A DNA stretch of 64,000 nucleotides, from NCBI GenBank assembly GCA_037952775.1, contig JBANAY010000003.1:15438001-15502000 (forward strand), in the 5' to 3' direction. Made by a program: the position numbers and the translations under genes. The notes under the pieces were generated by a model. The model was not told the DNA's origin. It searched no databases and saw nothing but the letters and a program-made list of their open reading frames with translations. The stretch comes from Clonostachys chloroleuca (taxonomy: Eukaryota > Ascomycota > Sordariomycetes > Hypocreales > Bionectriaceae). The number at the start of each line of letters is the position of its first letter. Positions within the stretch are counted from its first letter, which is position 1. Positions 22,196 through 32,922 of the stretch are shown piece after piece.

Positions 22196-22861
22196 ATGGC
22201 GATTGATTACTCGAAATGGGATAACATAGACACGGACTCAGAGCCAGAAATTCTGCCTCCGGTGCCTGCACTCCAAGCTCCCAATCTAGTCGACCTACAA
22301 TCAGGTGCACCAGCTACAACACCGTCGATGACAAGCGGGACATCAGAGCCCATCCAAGCCGTTCTCATACGGTGTGATATTGAGACGACTAGATTCACAC
22401 CTTGGTCCTTGACAACGATCCAGGGAGGTCACCCCATCTTCTCTAACCACGTTCCCCCGGTCCCAAGACTCATCGAGTTTCCCCTGGTCTTCCACCGTGT
22501 CGGCACCCAGTCTGCGAACCGGGCAGACCTCGACAATCAAATTGCTACATATATCAATATTGATCCAGAGTCTGGGTATGCGCCTCCGGCGTGGCAGTCC
22601 TATGTAGGCACCGTGCTAGTGGCACGAAAAGACAAGAAGCCCTTGCTCCCCCATCATCTTGAGGGTATGTGGATGTATTGTGACTACATTCTAGACCTCT
22701 TTGGGGAGGGAAAAGGCGCACCAACACACTTGTATAATAGGCAAGCGTTTGAGGGGTGGTGGAAATGCTATTGCAAAGAGCAGAAGGAGTCCCGGCCGGG
22801 CACTGGAGGCGAGAATGACCAGGGTGATTGGCGAGCGGTTAGATCTCCTTATGAGATGTAA
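22196..22861 (+). CDS. conserved fungal hypothetical (DYSKWD start)
   Basis: ORF of 221 aa. The first residues (DYSKWDNIDTDSEPE) resemble the start of the Hsp90 co-chaperone Cdc37 and of some other fungal proteins; the rest does not look like Cdc37. The middle (RADLDNQIATYINIDPESG, APPAWQSYVGTVLVARKD) and the Trp-rich WMYCDYILDLFGEGKGAP and GWWKCYCKEQKE are protein-like and probably form one folded domain. A truncated copy with the same leader sits at 16946-17205. Function unknown. A 3' intron cannot be excluded, but the stop at 22859-22861 gives a plausible end. Confidence 0.6.
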   Translation: MAIDYSKWDNIDTDSEPEILPPVPALQAPNLVDLQSGAPATTPSMTSGTSEPIQAVLIRCDIETTRFTPWSLTTIQGGHPIFSNHVPPVPRLIEFPLVFHRVGTQSANRADLDNQIATYINIDPESGYAPPAWQSYVGTVLVARKDKKPLLPHHLEGMWMYCDYILDLFGEGKGAPTHLYNRQAFEGWWKCYCKEQKESRPGTGGENDQGDWRAVRSPYEM

Positions 22862-22889
22862 GGCTCTCCGTGGCCGGAATCAGTTGTCT

Positions 22890-23700
22890 TTGTATTTATC
22901 GCTGTCCAACAAGAGGCTTCACAGACTTTCGAATAATCGCCGTGTTTCCGCGGCTAGATTCGTCAACCTCTGCATGGCATTGAGTATGCGTTGGTCTGGT
23001 CGATTGCCGATGAAATCTTGATGTCGTACGGGACTGAGGAGCTTGATGCCTTGTAGTATCCTGCACCCAGATAGTTGCACATAGAGGCTAGTAAAATCGC
23101 ATTTGGAAGGCTGACCATTCGTTATACGGTTTCCCCGCAGCTCCGACAAAGCCGTCCCCTTGTACTTATCTGCACTCTCTCCGGCGAGTCCATTTAGAGA
23201 ATACTTAATACAGGTATAGGCATGCGAGTGAACCTGACAACAGTACGCAATGTAATTCGACTTCTTGTCGAAGTCAGCTGCGAGAGTGTCGGTGTCGCGC
23301 ACTATTCCGTCGACCGGATCAATTGGCTTCCTCTCCTTCCGGACAGCTTTTCCAGCTTCCTCATCTAAACATTCGTGAAATACCGAGTCTATATATCGAA
23401 CCACTTGGGCATGGCACTCTTCCTCCTCAGGTTTCGCCATATCATCAACTAGCGAAGGCAACTGCATATTACCCTGCAACCAAAGCAGTCCATGCAAGTG
23501 CAGACTGCCTCGATCGCTCGTCTCGACCCTTCCATGAATGGCTTCAGGCTTCGTTTGAAACTATCAACTGTTTCAGGAAAATCTCTACCCATGGTAAGAA
23601 GCTTTGGTAGCGCCATTTTCAAAGAAGAAATGGGATTGTTGCTCTCGGCATTTGAAGCCGAGTATGGCTTCCAGTTCATTCAATCGGAAGATAATCTGAT
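22890..23700 (-). pseudogene. degenerate Helitron Rep (Helitron_like_N) fragment
   Basis: On the minus strand the frame reads GRVETSDRGSLHLHGLLWLQ, containing the His-hydrophobic-His (HLH) motif of Helitron Rep proteins in its usual context before LLWL. It is followed by VVRYIDSVFHECLDEEAGKA and YIAYCCQVHSHAYTC, which I know from fungal Helitron helicase-like proteins. Upstream codons (to about 23690) are in a different frame, and sequence past about 23150 on the low-coordinate side no longer looks like the family. No helicase part is present. It is a broken fragment, not an active element. Confidence 0.6.
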
Positions 23701-24058
23701 GCAACAAACTGCACAGGGTCAGAACGCATCATCAAGCAACGAGGTGACATGATTACCTTTGATCCACACATGTGGTATGTTTGTTCGGCTCCTTCCGATG
23801 CTGCGACTGGAAGGAGAAAGGATCGGCTGACATGAAGTCCTGTAGCTCTTGCGTGTTCAACTCCCAATTTGGTGACTGCGGACCGACAAAAGCAAAAGTG
23901 GGGTCAACAGCATAGGAGTTGTGGGGCTACCCTAAAATTCAAAATTAATAAACAAAAATAAAGAATAAAAACAAAACAAAATAGACTACAAATATTCCTA
24001 GTCCTGGTCGCCGACGTAGCTTTGATGTACAAATTGTTGTTCGATTTACGTGGATGCA

Positions 24059-24547
24059 ATGGCAGTCAAGGAACTAAGCCTATCACTGCTTCGATCAGAC
24101 GCTGAACAAATATGTGTGAAAGAGCTTGGGAAATTTCGGCAATGGTGGTCAGAAATACGCAAACTATCAGCTGTCGGCGACATTCCCGACCAGGACGGCA
24201 AGATCGCTCGGTCGTTTAGCACCCTAGATGCCATCATCAATGACAAGACGCAGCCACCTCAGCTGAAGCGTCTTTGCTACGTAGCTATTGCAAACGTTTT
24301 TGAGGCAACTAAAGAGAAAGTCGGGATTATGCGAAGGCAGGGCCGAATAAAATCAAGGCCTGGTGCTACAAATGCAAGTTATGCTATACAACTATACCTC
24401 CAAGCGCAGAATAATGATTGCAATTTCGAATATGCAAAACAGCAATTATACAGACATCTGCGCATTACAAAGAGATGGCATGAATTAGGGGGGAGGTTTC
24501 CAATCATGCTGGTCACTTATAGTAGTGCAGCAGAGAAAATTATGTAG
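24059..24547 (+). CDS. hypothetical protein, helical, possible second exon
   Basis: ORF of 162 aa from the ATG at 24059; codon use and the amphipathic pattern (KELSLSLLRSDAEQICVKEL, PPQLKRLCYVAIANVF) look coding. No family recognised. An intron with donor GTAGGT near 24544 and acceptor TAG near 24590 would bypass the stop and join a second exon (to about 24870) whose product ends in a long Glu-Gly tract encoded by the GGAGAA repeat. Whether that exon is real is open. Confidence 0.4.
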   Translation: MAVKELSLSLLRSDAEQICVKELGKFRQWWSEIRKLSAVGDIPDQDGKIARSFSTLDAIINDKTQPPQLKRLCYVAIANVFEATKEKVGIMRRQGRIKSRPGATNASYAIQLYLQAQNNDCNFEYAKQQLYRHLRITKRWHELGGRFPIMLVTYSSAAEKIM

Positions 24548-24691
24548 GTGAGTTACACCACCGTCATCGAATATTATGCTAACAATTTAGCAACAATCGA
24601 TCAGTTACAAAGCCTATGCTGCGAGGAATTAGTGAAAACATGATACAAATTAGCTTACAGCGAGTGGTGGAATTCTGTCGGGTATTGCAAC

Positions 24692-24846
24692 AAGAAGAAG
24701 AAGAAGAAGGAGGAGGAGGAGGAGGAGGAGGAGAAGGAGAAGGAGAAGGAGAAGGAGAAGGAGAAGGAGAAGGAGAAGGAGAAGGAGAAGGAGAAGGAGA
24801 AGGAGAAGGAGAAGGAGAAGGAGAAGGAGAAGGAGAAGGAGAAGGC
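24692..24846 (+). repeat. (GGAGAA)n purine microsatellite
   Basis: GAA units, then GGA units, then more than twenty GGAGAA hexamers without interruption. All-purine on the plus strand. Confidence 0.95.
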
Positions 24847-25253
24847 GTTGCTGAGCTACGGCTGGGCTAAATCCATGATTCCACGAACAAACCAGACGAA
24901 TTTGACAATCTTGACAACGCAAAGCCAATGCCACCCTTCAAGCATGAGGGATGCGATGTTTCAATTGCGGCTATTCTGCGATTTTTCCGAAGTTTAGGAG
25001 CAGAAGGGAGAGACTGCTTGATAATATTGGAGCTGCATCTGGCCAATCCAGGCTTAGTGAGGGAGGCGAGACGGCTCAGGCTGATTGCGAAGAGTTTGAC
25101 AGAGCGCCCGGCTCGTTTGTAAAGACAGAGGAAGTGGATGATCAGATGATACTGTCTTGAAGGCCAATTCCCTTTAGTTCTAGTTTTGTCCTCTCTGGCT
25201 GGTCACAGCGTAATTTAGCGCCGTTGCTTTGCTCTTGCCCCATGTGCCCCGTG

Positions 25254-25560
25254 TGCAGCTTTGCGCCGTGCCCTATGCACCTTTGCGCCATGCCCTGTGC
25301 AACTTTGCGCCGTGCCCTGTGCAGCTTTGCGCCGTGCCCTGTGCAGCTTTGCGCCGTGCCCTGTGCAACTTTGCTCCGTGGTGTGCCACGTGTATGCCAC
25401 GTGTTTGCCACGTGTTTGCCACGTGTTTGCCACGTGTATAGCTTTGCGCCGTGCCCCGTGCCCTGTGCGCCGTGCCCTGCAGCTTTGCGCCGTGCCCTGT
25501 GCCTCGTGTGCGGCTTTGCCCCCTGTGCATCGTGTGCGTCTTTTGCCTCGTGTGCCCCGT
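25254..25560 (+). repeat. 22-bp / 11-bp minisatellite with a CACGTG block
   Basis: About a dozen direct units based on CTTTGCGCCGTGCCCTGTGC (22-bp period). In the middle (25387-25436) five units of 11 bp each contain the palindrome CACGTG. Further to the right the units become irregular (CTCGTGTGCG and similar). Open frames on both strands follow from the repeat structure and are not taken as genes. Confidence 0.9.
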
Positions 25561-25768
25561 GTGTCCGATAGCTTTGCCGTCCGTCTGACTCCTTGTGCCC
25601 CCTGTGCGCCGCCCAACCCTATCGTGGCGTGATACCGTCCATGTAAATGCTGGCTAAGCGGGTGGCCGCGGGCGTTGCCTTCGATTTTTAATTGTGGGAT
25701 ATCGCCGCTCTTACCCCCATTTCATATTCTGCCAAGCCAGTCACCCAATATGGCGCACTTTTAATAGC

Positions 25769-26062
25769 CTAGATGATGCACATTCCATTTTCCGCTCCGC
25801 ACTCTCCTGCTACGTACATGTACACAGCCGAAGCATTATCTAGTGACCTTGAAGCACCTTGACTCACTTCAAGTACAGCGTCAGTAGGTTTGCCAGCGCT
25901 GGGCCAGCTGGTAGGGACGAGTTCCCCGCCCTTCACAATGGATGTTGGCAGCACGATAGTTCCTTTCTTGCCCAATTCAAATCCGGCAGTCGGGGAGATG
26001 GACTGGCTATCGTCTTTAATAGGTCCCAAGAATTGAAGCCCAATCACATTAGCTAGGTCCAT
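25769..26062 (-). CDS. possible small gene or gene fragment, 97 aa
   Basis: ATG-started frame with sensible codon use (MDLANVIGLQFLGPIKDD, later KGTIVLPTSIVKGGELVPTS). No signal peptide and no recognised domain. It ends directly next to the breakpoint of the glutamate decarboxylase relic on the other strand, so it may itself be the end of a truncated gene. Confidence 0.3.
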   Translation of the reverse strand: MDLANVIGLQFLGPIKDDSQSISPTAGFELGKKGTIVLPTSIVKGGELVPTSWPSAGKPTDAVLEVSQGASRSLDNASAVYMYVAGECGAENGMCII

Positions 26063-26650
26063 ACCAATTCATGTGGATGCCGCAAGTGGCGGCTTCGTTG
26101 CGCCATTCCTCAACAGCACTGCAACACCATGGTAGGCCAAGCCATATTTTCCTGTGAAACACTTCAGTACTGACTTTCGCAGGGATTTTTCGATTCCTCG
26201 CGTAGCATCCATCAACGCGTCAGGTCATAAATTTGGCATGACACCTGCATCAACCTACCTGGCCGGGACTAAGGCTTCGGCTGAATTGAGATACTTCATG
26301 TCTTCGAATATCGTTGTGATTCAGTATTACAACTTTTTACGCCTAGGCTTTGATGGTTACAGGGAAATGATAGAGAAATGTTTTGATCGAGCTAGGAAGC
26401 TTTCGGCAGGACTCGAAAACAGTGGAATTTTCCACTGCATCAGTGAGATTGACCGGAGCGATGCATATTCTTTTTCGGGATCGCTCCCAGCGTCTCGTAT
26501 TTCACCTGCAGCCCTCAGCTCGGTGCCAGCTCCCTAAAATGAGCGAAGACGTGTTGAGTGATAAGCTAAAAGCCCGAGGAATTAGTGTGCCATGTAAGTA
26601 TAGATCCTTACCGATATATGCAAGAGAGCTAGCGGGTGATAAACTACTGT
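26061..26650 (+). pseudogene. glutamate decarboxylase (PLP-dependent) relic
   Basis: Translation from 26061 gives IPIHVDAASGGFVAPFLNST, then an in-frame stop (TGG TAG), then FSIPRVASINASGHKFGMTP with the HK pair that carries pyridoxal phosphate in this family, then QYYNFLRLGFDGYREMIEKC and ISEIDRSDA. These are hallmark blocks of group II glutamate decarboxylase. The segment between SGHKFG and QYYNF is shortened, and after ISEIDR the frame shifts; KARGISVPCKYRSLP may be the remnant of the later VPNY region. The first half of the gene is absent. Clearly non-functional. Confidence 0.75.
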
Positions 26651-27538
26651 CTCATGTTAGGCACCGGCATTGCAGTCGACGCCGGCTATGTCGTCGATGC
26701 CCCCGCCTCGTTAGGCCGAATCTCCCAGAAGTTACGATCTTGAGTTTCATTGACGCGCTCAGCGCGACACTAAATAAATACTGCCTCGATGCTATCCATC
26801 CTCTGCGTTACGGTGGTTTACTCTCGGAAACCTGCAAACAGCTTTTCCTCGAGGAAAAGCGAGAGAACGTCGACCGTTGCAGCATATGTCAAGCAGACAA
26901 GTGCGGGGCGAAGCCCTTCGACGACAGATGAAGGGGATCATTGATTCGGCATCACAGGAAGGATTATTGATGTAACCGCCAGAGCTCAAGATAGAGGTCG
27001 ATGTAATTTGCCGGTCTGCTCCAATGCAGCCTTTCTCTCTTTAAACCAACAGGCCGGGCACCAAAATGAGTACCTGGATATCCCCACTGATATCTTTGAC
27101 TGTACTAGACATTTCGCGCACATGTCGCTAGTTCCACAAGACCGAATTTATCGCCGTGTATTGCGCAGTATTGGCTCTTGACAGTTTGATAATATAAACA
27201 GTTGTAACAGACCGCTAACGTTCACCTTGGACTCCTATGGGTACTCAAGAGGACCAACTTTCTGCGGCTCGCGGCCTTTGCCCGCGAGCTCGGGCAAGGT
27301 TTCTTTCGTGACCAAAAACCATTGCATTCATTATTAAAGAGTAGATTCAGAGTAGAGATGAATAATTACCACGTACTAGTCCCAACATTTGATTCTCTAG
27401 TTGTTGCCTTAGCCTTCGCTCAACTTCTTTTATCTCTCCTCAGCAGCGATCATATATATTGTCAGGCACCCAACTGCCTACGAAATCCCTTTCATGCTCT
27501 CGTTGGTCTCGATGGCAAGTTATTGTCTCCTATCTTGG
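26651..27538. other. no gene recognised
   Basis: Open frames here have no family resemblance; the left part may be decayed sequence beyond the decarboxylase relic. The right end would be the 3' flank of the HET gene. Confidence 0.3.
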
Positions 27539-30053
27539 CTATTTTAGACTGACTTTCTTAGTCTTCAAGCCATATGAATCAAGTATTGGTTGAATCTGCT
27601 TGCTATGTGTCATCCCTGCAACAAAACAAGTGCCCACAAATTCGTAATGCTTACCCATCTGCCGGATCACAGCTACTTGATCAAGCCCACTCAATAAACA
27701 TACCGAGTCACCGTTCTGGATTTCAGGAGGAAACCTCCCAACATAGCCCTTCTTTGTCTCTGCTATAGCATGGTTATAGGGCTTAGACACTGCGCCAAGA
27801 TTGGCGAAATAGCTCGATTCGTCCTCGGCGTCGTTAGGGTCCTAGGAAAGTAAGTCAAGATAGTAGATAGGTAGATAGGACACTAACAGGAACTTTGTCG
27901 AATAGATCTTTCGTGTAGCACAAACGTGCGAAAGCAACTCTAGACTTGCGATCTTTAATGGGAAAGCTAAACCTAGCCAGAAATTTGGCAAATCCTAGAC
28001 AATCTCCGATGGGAAAGCCGTTTGGATTGCTGTGAGATACATCCCTGGGCTCCAGCAAAGAGCGCAATGCGGCCAGCGGGTGGCCTCCTGATACGTAACT
28101 TTTGTGGCGTAATGCAAAATCAAAAGGCCAGGTTATCGGCAAGCCTGTCCTATGAAGGAGTTTGGGTTCACCGTAGTCAGAGACTCTCGGTCCGATAGCC
28201 TTGATACGATCAAGAAAAATCACTGAGACGTCCATCCTGGAGCCCGTGATTATTGCATTCGATCTTGACTTGAAGATGCAATCGAATTCGTTTAGCTCTG
28301 GAGCAATTATTGCATCTGAATCTCCTCTGGAGGACGGCTTTGCTTGTGCCTGTCCTGGAAAATTTGGGCCCCATGAAGGCATGTCAGGGTCGGCATCCCA
28401 GCCGTACCCAACTCCAGCGAACATAAGAAAGCCTAGAGGTCCTCCTACGGGACGATTAGACTGGCCACGAGCCCATCTAAGATATTCAACCGTGAATTCC
28501 CGGCAAACAAGTCCAACAGATTTATTCAGATCGTAATCAGGAGCAAGGCTAATATTTGTGATGCCGAGAAAACCGTAATAATAATCTTTGGGATCCGTCG
28601 CGCGGGCGTCGGGCGAAGCCCACCAGATATTCCATTTCGGATCCTCTGGGCTCCAAAAGCAATGCGCAGGACGACCAATGTCCCGTCGAGTCTGGAAGAT
28701 GTGATCAAGTAGTTTCCAGATAGCCCGATGTGACCTTACCAACTTGGAGAGTTCCGCTTCCTTCAAAATTTTAGAATGAGATGGATTGACTATCCATTTT
28801 ACCCAAGCTGCAAAGGATTCTAAAATCTCCAATGAAAGTGAACGAGATCCACAAACAAAGACGGGGTGATGGGCGAGGATGATTTCTTGTCGTATCCATA
28901 TTCGGCTCCAGTACGATACGTCGAAAAGTGGTTGAGCAGAGCCTGCAGTAGATTCTCCTATAACTTCTTTGACTTTGTAGAGCCGCGGATACTGTTTCAC
29001 CCACATTAAATTGTTGTATGTGTCATTACAACACATCTGGAATGTGTATTCATAGCACATTCGACTGAACTTGCGTAGTCTATAGGACAGCAAGGCTAGG
29101 AGAAAGCCGATGGAATGAGAATATTTTATAAGGCTGGCGTCTAGTTTGTTGGCCCGTTTACGAAAACGATCGTGCCAGCTTCTAACTTCATGAAAGATAT
29201 CTGTCAGATTCCGTTGACAAAGCTCGAGCTCCACGCCATGTGGCTCTTGCAGCACTCCGATTATCACATCAGTCGTGTGCTGAAGAGCGTTCGCGACTGC
29301 ATAAATCTCAACGTCCCCGACAATGCCGGGTATCCCAGACGTTTCTTCAACAACTGGAAGACACCTTTTGGAGTCTATAACGTTAAGCATTTTCAGGCAG
29401 CTCCGCATCATTTCGAAACACTTGAGAAGTTCACGGTGATTTTTGTGGCACACGACATCCGCATCGCGAATATATCGCTCACGAGCCACAGTCTCAATTG
29501 CGTCCATCGCGCCGTGTATTGGATCACTAGGCGATCCTAGCCAGCAAAGAACAACACCACTTTGCGAGTAGATGTCTTTCATCAGTGAAACTTGGTGACT
29601 TTTCTCGTTGATGTCCTCCTGATTGATGCAGATAGCATCTACCCATAATTTCAAGCTCATTGCGTGCTTTGATTCCCTCAGGTGTCGGGGAGCACATTGC
29701 AAAGCCGACACCAGATTTGTCGTCACCTGGATTTTGTGCCCATTGACGAGGATGGTATCAGTGACAGCAGGATCCCCCCAGACGTAGGATAACGCATTGA
29801 ATTTCTTTGCGTCTCCAAGATCGGCGACTTCCAGCAGGCAAGAAATTTCCGGTTCGGTGGACAGGATCGTTAGAAGCCTGATCTGCCTGCCCGATATCCC
29901 AAGGTTGTCATAGAGGGATAGCCCATTAGGAAATGACGCAGCTTTGTCCGGACAGCCTCCCATTGTGAGCTTGGAATAGGTCCACCTGGATTTAGCCATC
30001 GCCTTAGGCCTACGGTTACAAGCGTCAGTCTTTATGTCTGATGTACTAGGCAT
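27539..30053 (-). CDS. HET-domain protein (canonical)
   Basis: Exons 30053-27888 and 27841-27539 around a 46-bp intron (donor GTTAGT, acceptor TAG), in frame, 822 aa. The start at 30053 is an ATG. HET blocks: FNALSYVWG (residues 85-93), LKLWVDAICINQEDINEK (134-151), SQSGVVLCWLGSP (163-175), and later the FDVSYWSRIWIRQEIILA block typical of the domain end. The second exon supplies the C-terminal motif GDSVCLLSGLDQVAVIRQM, then YEFVGTCFVAGM, which is common at the end of long HET proteins. Expected role: cell-death trigger in heterokaryon incompatibility or xenorecognition, inferred from family membership. Confidence 0.88.
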
Positions 30054-30545
30054 ATTGCCATACTGCTAGGCTGTCAGGCTGACTTCCAAATTGGAAAAGA
30101 ATGAGTACACTACTCAAAAAGGTTAGACTGGAGAATTTACTTCGTAAGCAACAGCCGCTTCCCCATTGGAATGTGGCTGGATTGTCGGGCAGAGCTGACA
30201 CTCCGACATACCCTAGACCCCTGTAAGCCACCAATCCGCCACCTGAGGGTCGTCTTGTCGCTCCGCTGAGATATACGTCCAGGTAGAAAATGACTTTTAA
30301 TATCTTAATTTATATCTCCTTACTATAGTTCTCTAGCATATTTCATTGAACAAATCCCCAACAGACCTCTTCCAGAGACCGGCCAGTTTGGTTTACAATA
30401 TCATCATTCAGAAATGCCACAGCGTTAACGCTGATAGTTGAAAATACAAGACGTGACATGATGCTTCAAAGATTGCTCTAAAAATTTGCAGAAAAGTTCT
30501 GATTTGGATTCTTCGTGTGTAAATAGTGAACAATTCAGAAAACGG
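30054..30545. other. intergenic, nothing recognised
   Basis: 5' flank of the HET gene. No repeat or reading frame of note. Confidence 0.3.
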
Positions 30546-30860
30546 CTAAACCATCTTAGGGATACGAATCTCAGAAATTGTCCACACCGACCCGTCGCTA
30601 TTGCTTGCAAGCCCCGAGTAGGTAGCACCTTGAGATGTTGCGACTGTCTTTCCAAAGTTCTTATCACCACCAGCTAGGGTAAGTTTAGTGTTAATATAGC
30701 GCTGTTCGGCAATGGTTCCGGAGCAGCCGTCATTGCATTCAGTTCCAGTGCCATATCCGCGCATGTAAGGACCGGACTTATAGGAAAAGGTGCTCAGAAC
30801 AGCACCGGTATCAACGTCAGTGTCACTCTGAACCTTTGCTGAAGAGCTCCGTAGCTTCAT
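30546..30860 (-). CDS. possible secreted beta-rich protein fragment
   Basis: ATG-started 104-aa frame, rich in Gly, Ser and Thr, with GYGTGTECNDGCSGTIAEQR and a regular strand pattern to the end (SDGSVWTISEIRIPKM). It looks like the C-terminal part of an extracellular protein; no signal peptide is visible and an in-frame stop lies a few codons upstream, so a preceding exon would be needed. Family not recognised. Confidence 0.35.
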   Translation of the reverse strand: MKLRSSSAKVQSDTDVDTGAVLSTFSYKSGPYMRGYGTGTECNDGCSGTIAEQRYINTKLTLAGGDKNFGKTVATSQGATYSGLASNSDGSVWTISEIRIPKMV

Positions 30861-31600
30861 CTGGCAGATCCAGCCTTATGTATGCGGCATTTGCCATTTC
30901 GTAGATGGTGCCCAAGTTGATTAAATATGCAATGTCTCGTGTGCTAAAAGTGAGGGCATCTGATGTTTATTTATATTTTGAGGGATTGTCTAGCAGTCTG
31001 CGAATTGAAGCCGGGGATGACGTAGCCAAACTACACACGAGTTGGTGTCAAAAATGAAGGAATCATGGCTATGGAGCCGAAAGATGTGCCCCGCCATTGA
31101 TTCCAGCCAATCATATGCTTCACGGACTAAAAGGAGAGCTTCAGACGGAGAATGGCCAGTGTTATATTTTCAGGTAAATATCCTTCTCAGGGTAAAGAGA
31201 ACCATGTCACGCGCACTAATGGACAATTGAGATCAAAATGAGCGCTTGATTTCCTATCTTAAGGAGTGACAAAAGTCGGTCTCTTATACTAATGGTTGTT
31301 ATGCCGATCGTCTAGGCAGCAGGATGCTGCCTGCAATTTAGGGTTACTCACGGTACACTTGATCCTTACCCTTGACAAACCATTTGCTCACGGTTGAATT
31401 GAATTGTATCCGAACTTGTTTCCTTCTTCCGATAGCAATGTCTCGGCAACATCGCTCATGTCCACTTTCATATCATTTTTTGACTCTTAGCTTCGTCATC
31501 ATTCGGGGCTTGATCATTCGAGGCTTATACCATGGACTCTTCCTTCTCTCCATTGGGCCCCTTGAATTAATATGAGTCCATGGTACTAGACTTGATTCCA
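30861..31600. other. no gene recognised
   Basis: Short frames only; no repeat seen. Confidence 0.3.
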
Positions 31601-31980
31601 ACAGCGGCTACCTATGAAGTGAATGATGCGATGTAGGCAAGTTCGAGGGGTGCTGGAATGTTCGGAATCATCGCAAGGATTACAACGACGAGTACTTCGA
31701 TGCATTCCAGAACAAAAAACCATTTCCACCAACCTTATTATTAGCCATATCCCGCGAGGTGAATGATGGATCTTAAGGGAGGCAAAAAGACTAACGCAAG
31801 TTCTCGAGTGGCTAGCCATCAAATAAGCCTCAGCCGTCTGGTGTTGTGGCCCATGGTTATCGAATACAACAAGGCAATATTGGCTAAAAGGTAGAAATGA
31901 CGATTGGTTAGAGTTGGTATGGAACCAAGATGATTAGGGGACTCCGGTTCTACTTATGCTTGCCAATGGGGTCGCACCAA
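31600..31980 (-). pseudogene. broken duplicate of the membrane-protein gene and its 5' flank
   Basis: Bases 31604-31760 match 33310-33450 inside the second exon of the membrane-protein gene (shared GTGAATGATGCGATGTAGGCAA type sequence with substitutions and indels). Bases 31920-31990 match 33976-34040 in the 5' flank of that gene. The segment between is shortened, so the copy is non-functional. It adjoins the FunK1 relic. Confidence 0.6.
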
Positions 31981-31984
31981 GAAT

Positions 31985-32564
31985 GACTTCAAACAGCAAG
32001 GTCAAGGTCGATCAAGAAGGCCGTCCAGGGAGGATTCTTTTCGTCTTCATTCATCATGAGGTTGTTGATAGAGATCTCTTTGTGGAGAAGGCCCACCTTG
32101 TGCAAGTGATGATGGCCGTCAATGCAGCCTTCCAGCGCAGAAAGGAGCGCAACGCGGGAGCTTGCTTTATATATTGGTTTCCCGTAGCCGCGAAGAATAA
32201 CTCGCCGGTGCACCCAGTTTGGTGGTCGCTCGCCGCTTGTCTTTGTTGGAGACGTCGGACGGGATCGCTTAATCGGCGGTAGAGTAGCGTCAGCATCGCT
32301 GGATAGCCGCTTCACGCCAGCGGTGGTACTTCGCCCTTTGCAGGAAATAGATACGTTCGTACTGGACTGCAGCTTCGCAACGTCCTGATCCATAATTCGC
32401 GGCTTCCGTGACGTCCAGACCCTTTCGAATGTTTTGTTGAATGTCGTCATTGGCACCTTGCCAGCCCAGCCGCCCTTCGGCAGCCATGCGGCGTGCAAGT
32501 ATAATACTTCTGCTCTCGTCCGGATGTTCTCTTCTATGCTAACAGTCTTTCTAGGTGCACTCAT
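31985..32564 (-). pseudogene. FunK1-type kinase relic
   Basis: Read on the minus strand, GVKRLSSDADATLPPIKRSR, VHRRVILRGYGKPIYKA, ALLSALEGCIDGHHHLH, GLLHKEISINNLMMNED and FLIDLDLAV correspond block by block to the intact FunK1 gene at 43.2-45.6 kb. The catalytic HRD is altered to HKE and the frame stops right after LDLAV, before the second half of the kinase lobe. Upstream, frameshifts split the region equivalent to NDDIQSIRKGLDVMKAANY between two frames. Truncated at both ends. Confidence 0.8.
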
Positions 32565-32922
32565 ACAACGCTCAAATACAGGTGTATACTGTTTAGTATT
32601 ATCTATTGATTTCTTTTGAATCTATGCCTTTAGCATTTTACAGCGTCTTACCTTGCGCCGCCGCATCTGCTCAACTTAATCTGATGTCCGTAGTGTGATG
32701 CCATGTGCAGAAGGCATATTATTCCCAAAGCTATATAGATGCGTAAATGAAATATCTCTACATTTGGAACCCTCAATCTTAGATTCAAATTAAGTCAGGC
32801 CGAAATCAAGGCATTTGCCACAGCAAGGGAAAACATTGGCGGATCTGCTTCAACGCAAGTGTAATTATGTGTTTCATATATATGCAATAATTTCAATGCC
32901 CCTCAGTATAAATGTAATGAGC
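32565..32922. other. intergenic, nothing recognised
   Basis: 3' flank of the membrane-protein gene; AT-rich, no reading frame of note. Confidence 0.3.

Noticed and set aside
24650..24934. Poly-leucine minus-strand ORF
   Set aside because: Direct product of the GGAGAA microsatellite; no flanking coding character.
25215..25632. Several overlapping ORFs on both strands of the minisatellite
   Set aside because: Periodic low-complexity peptides forced by the 22-bp repeat.
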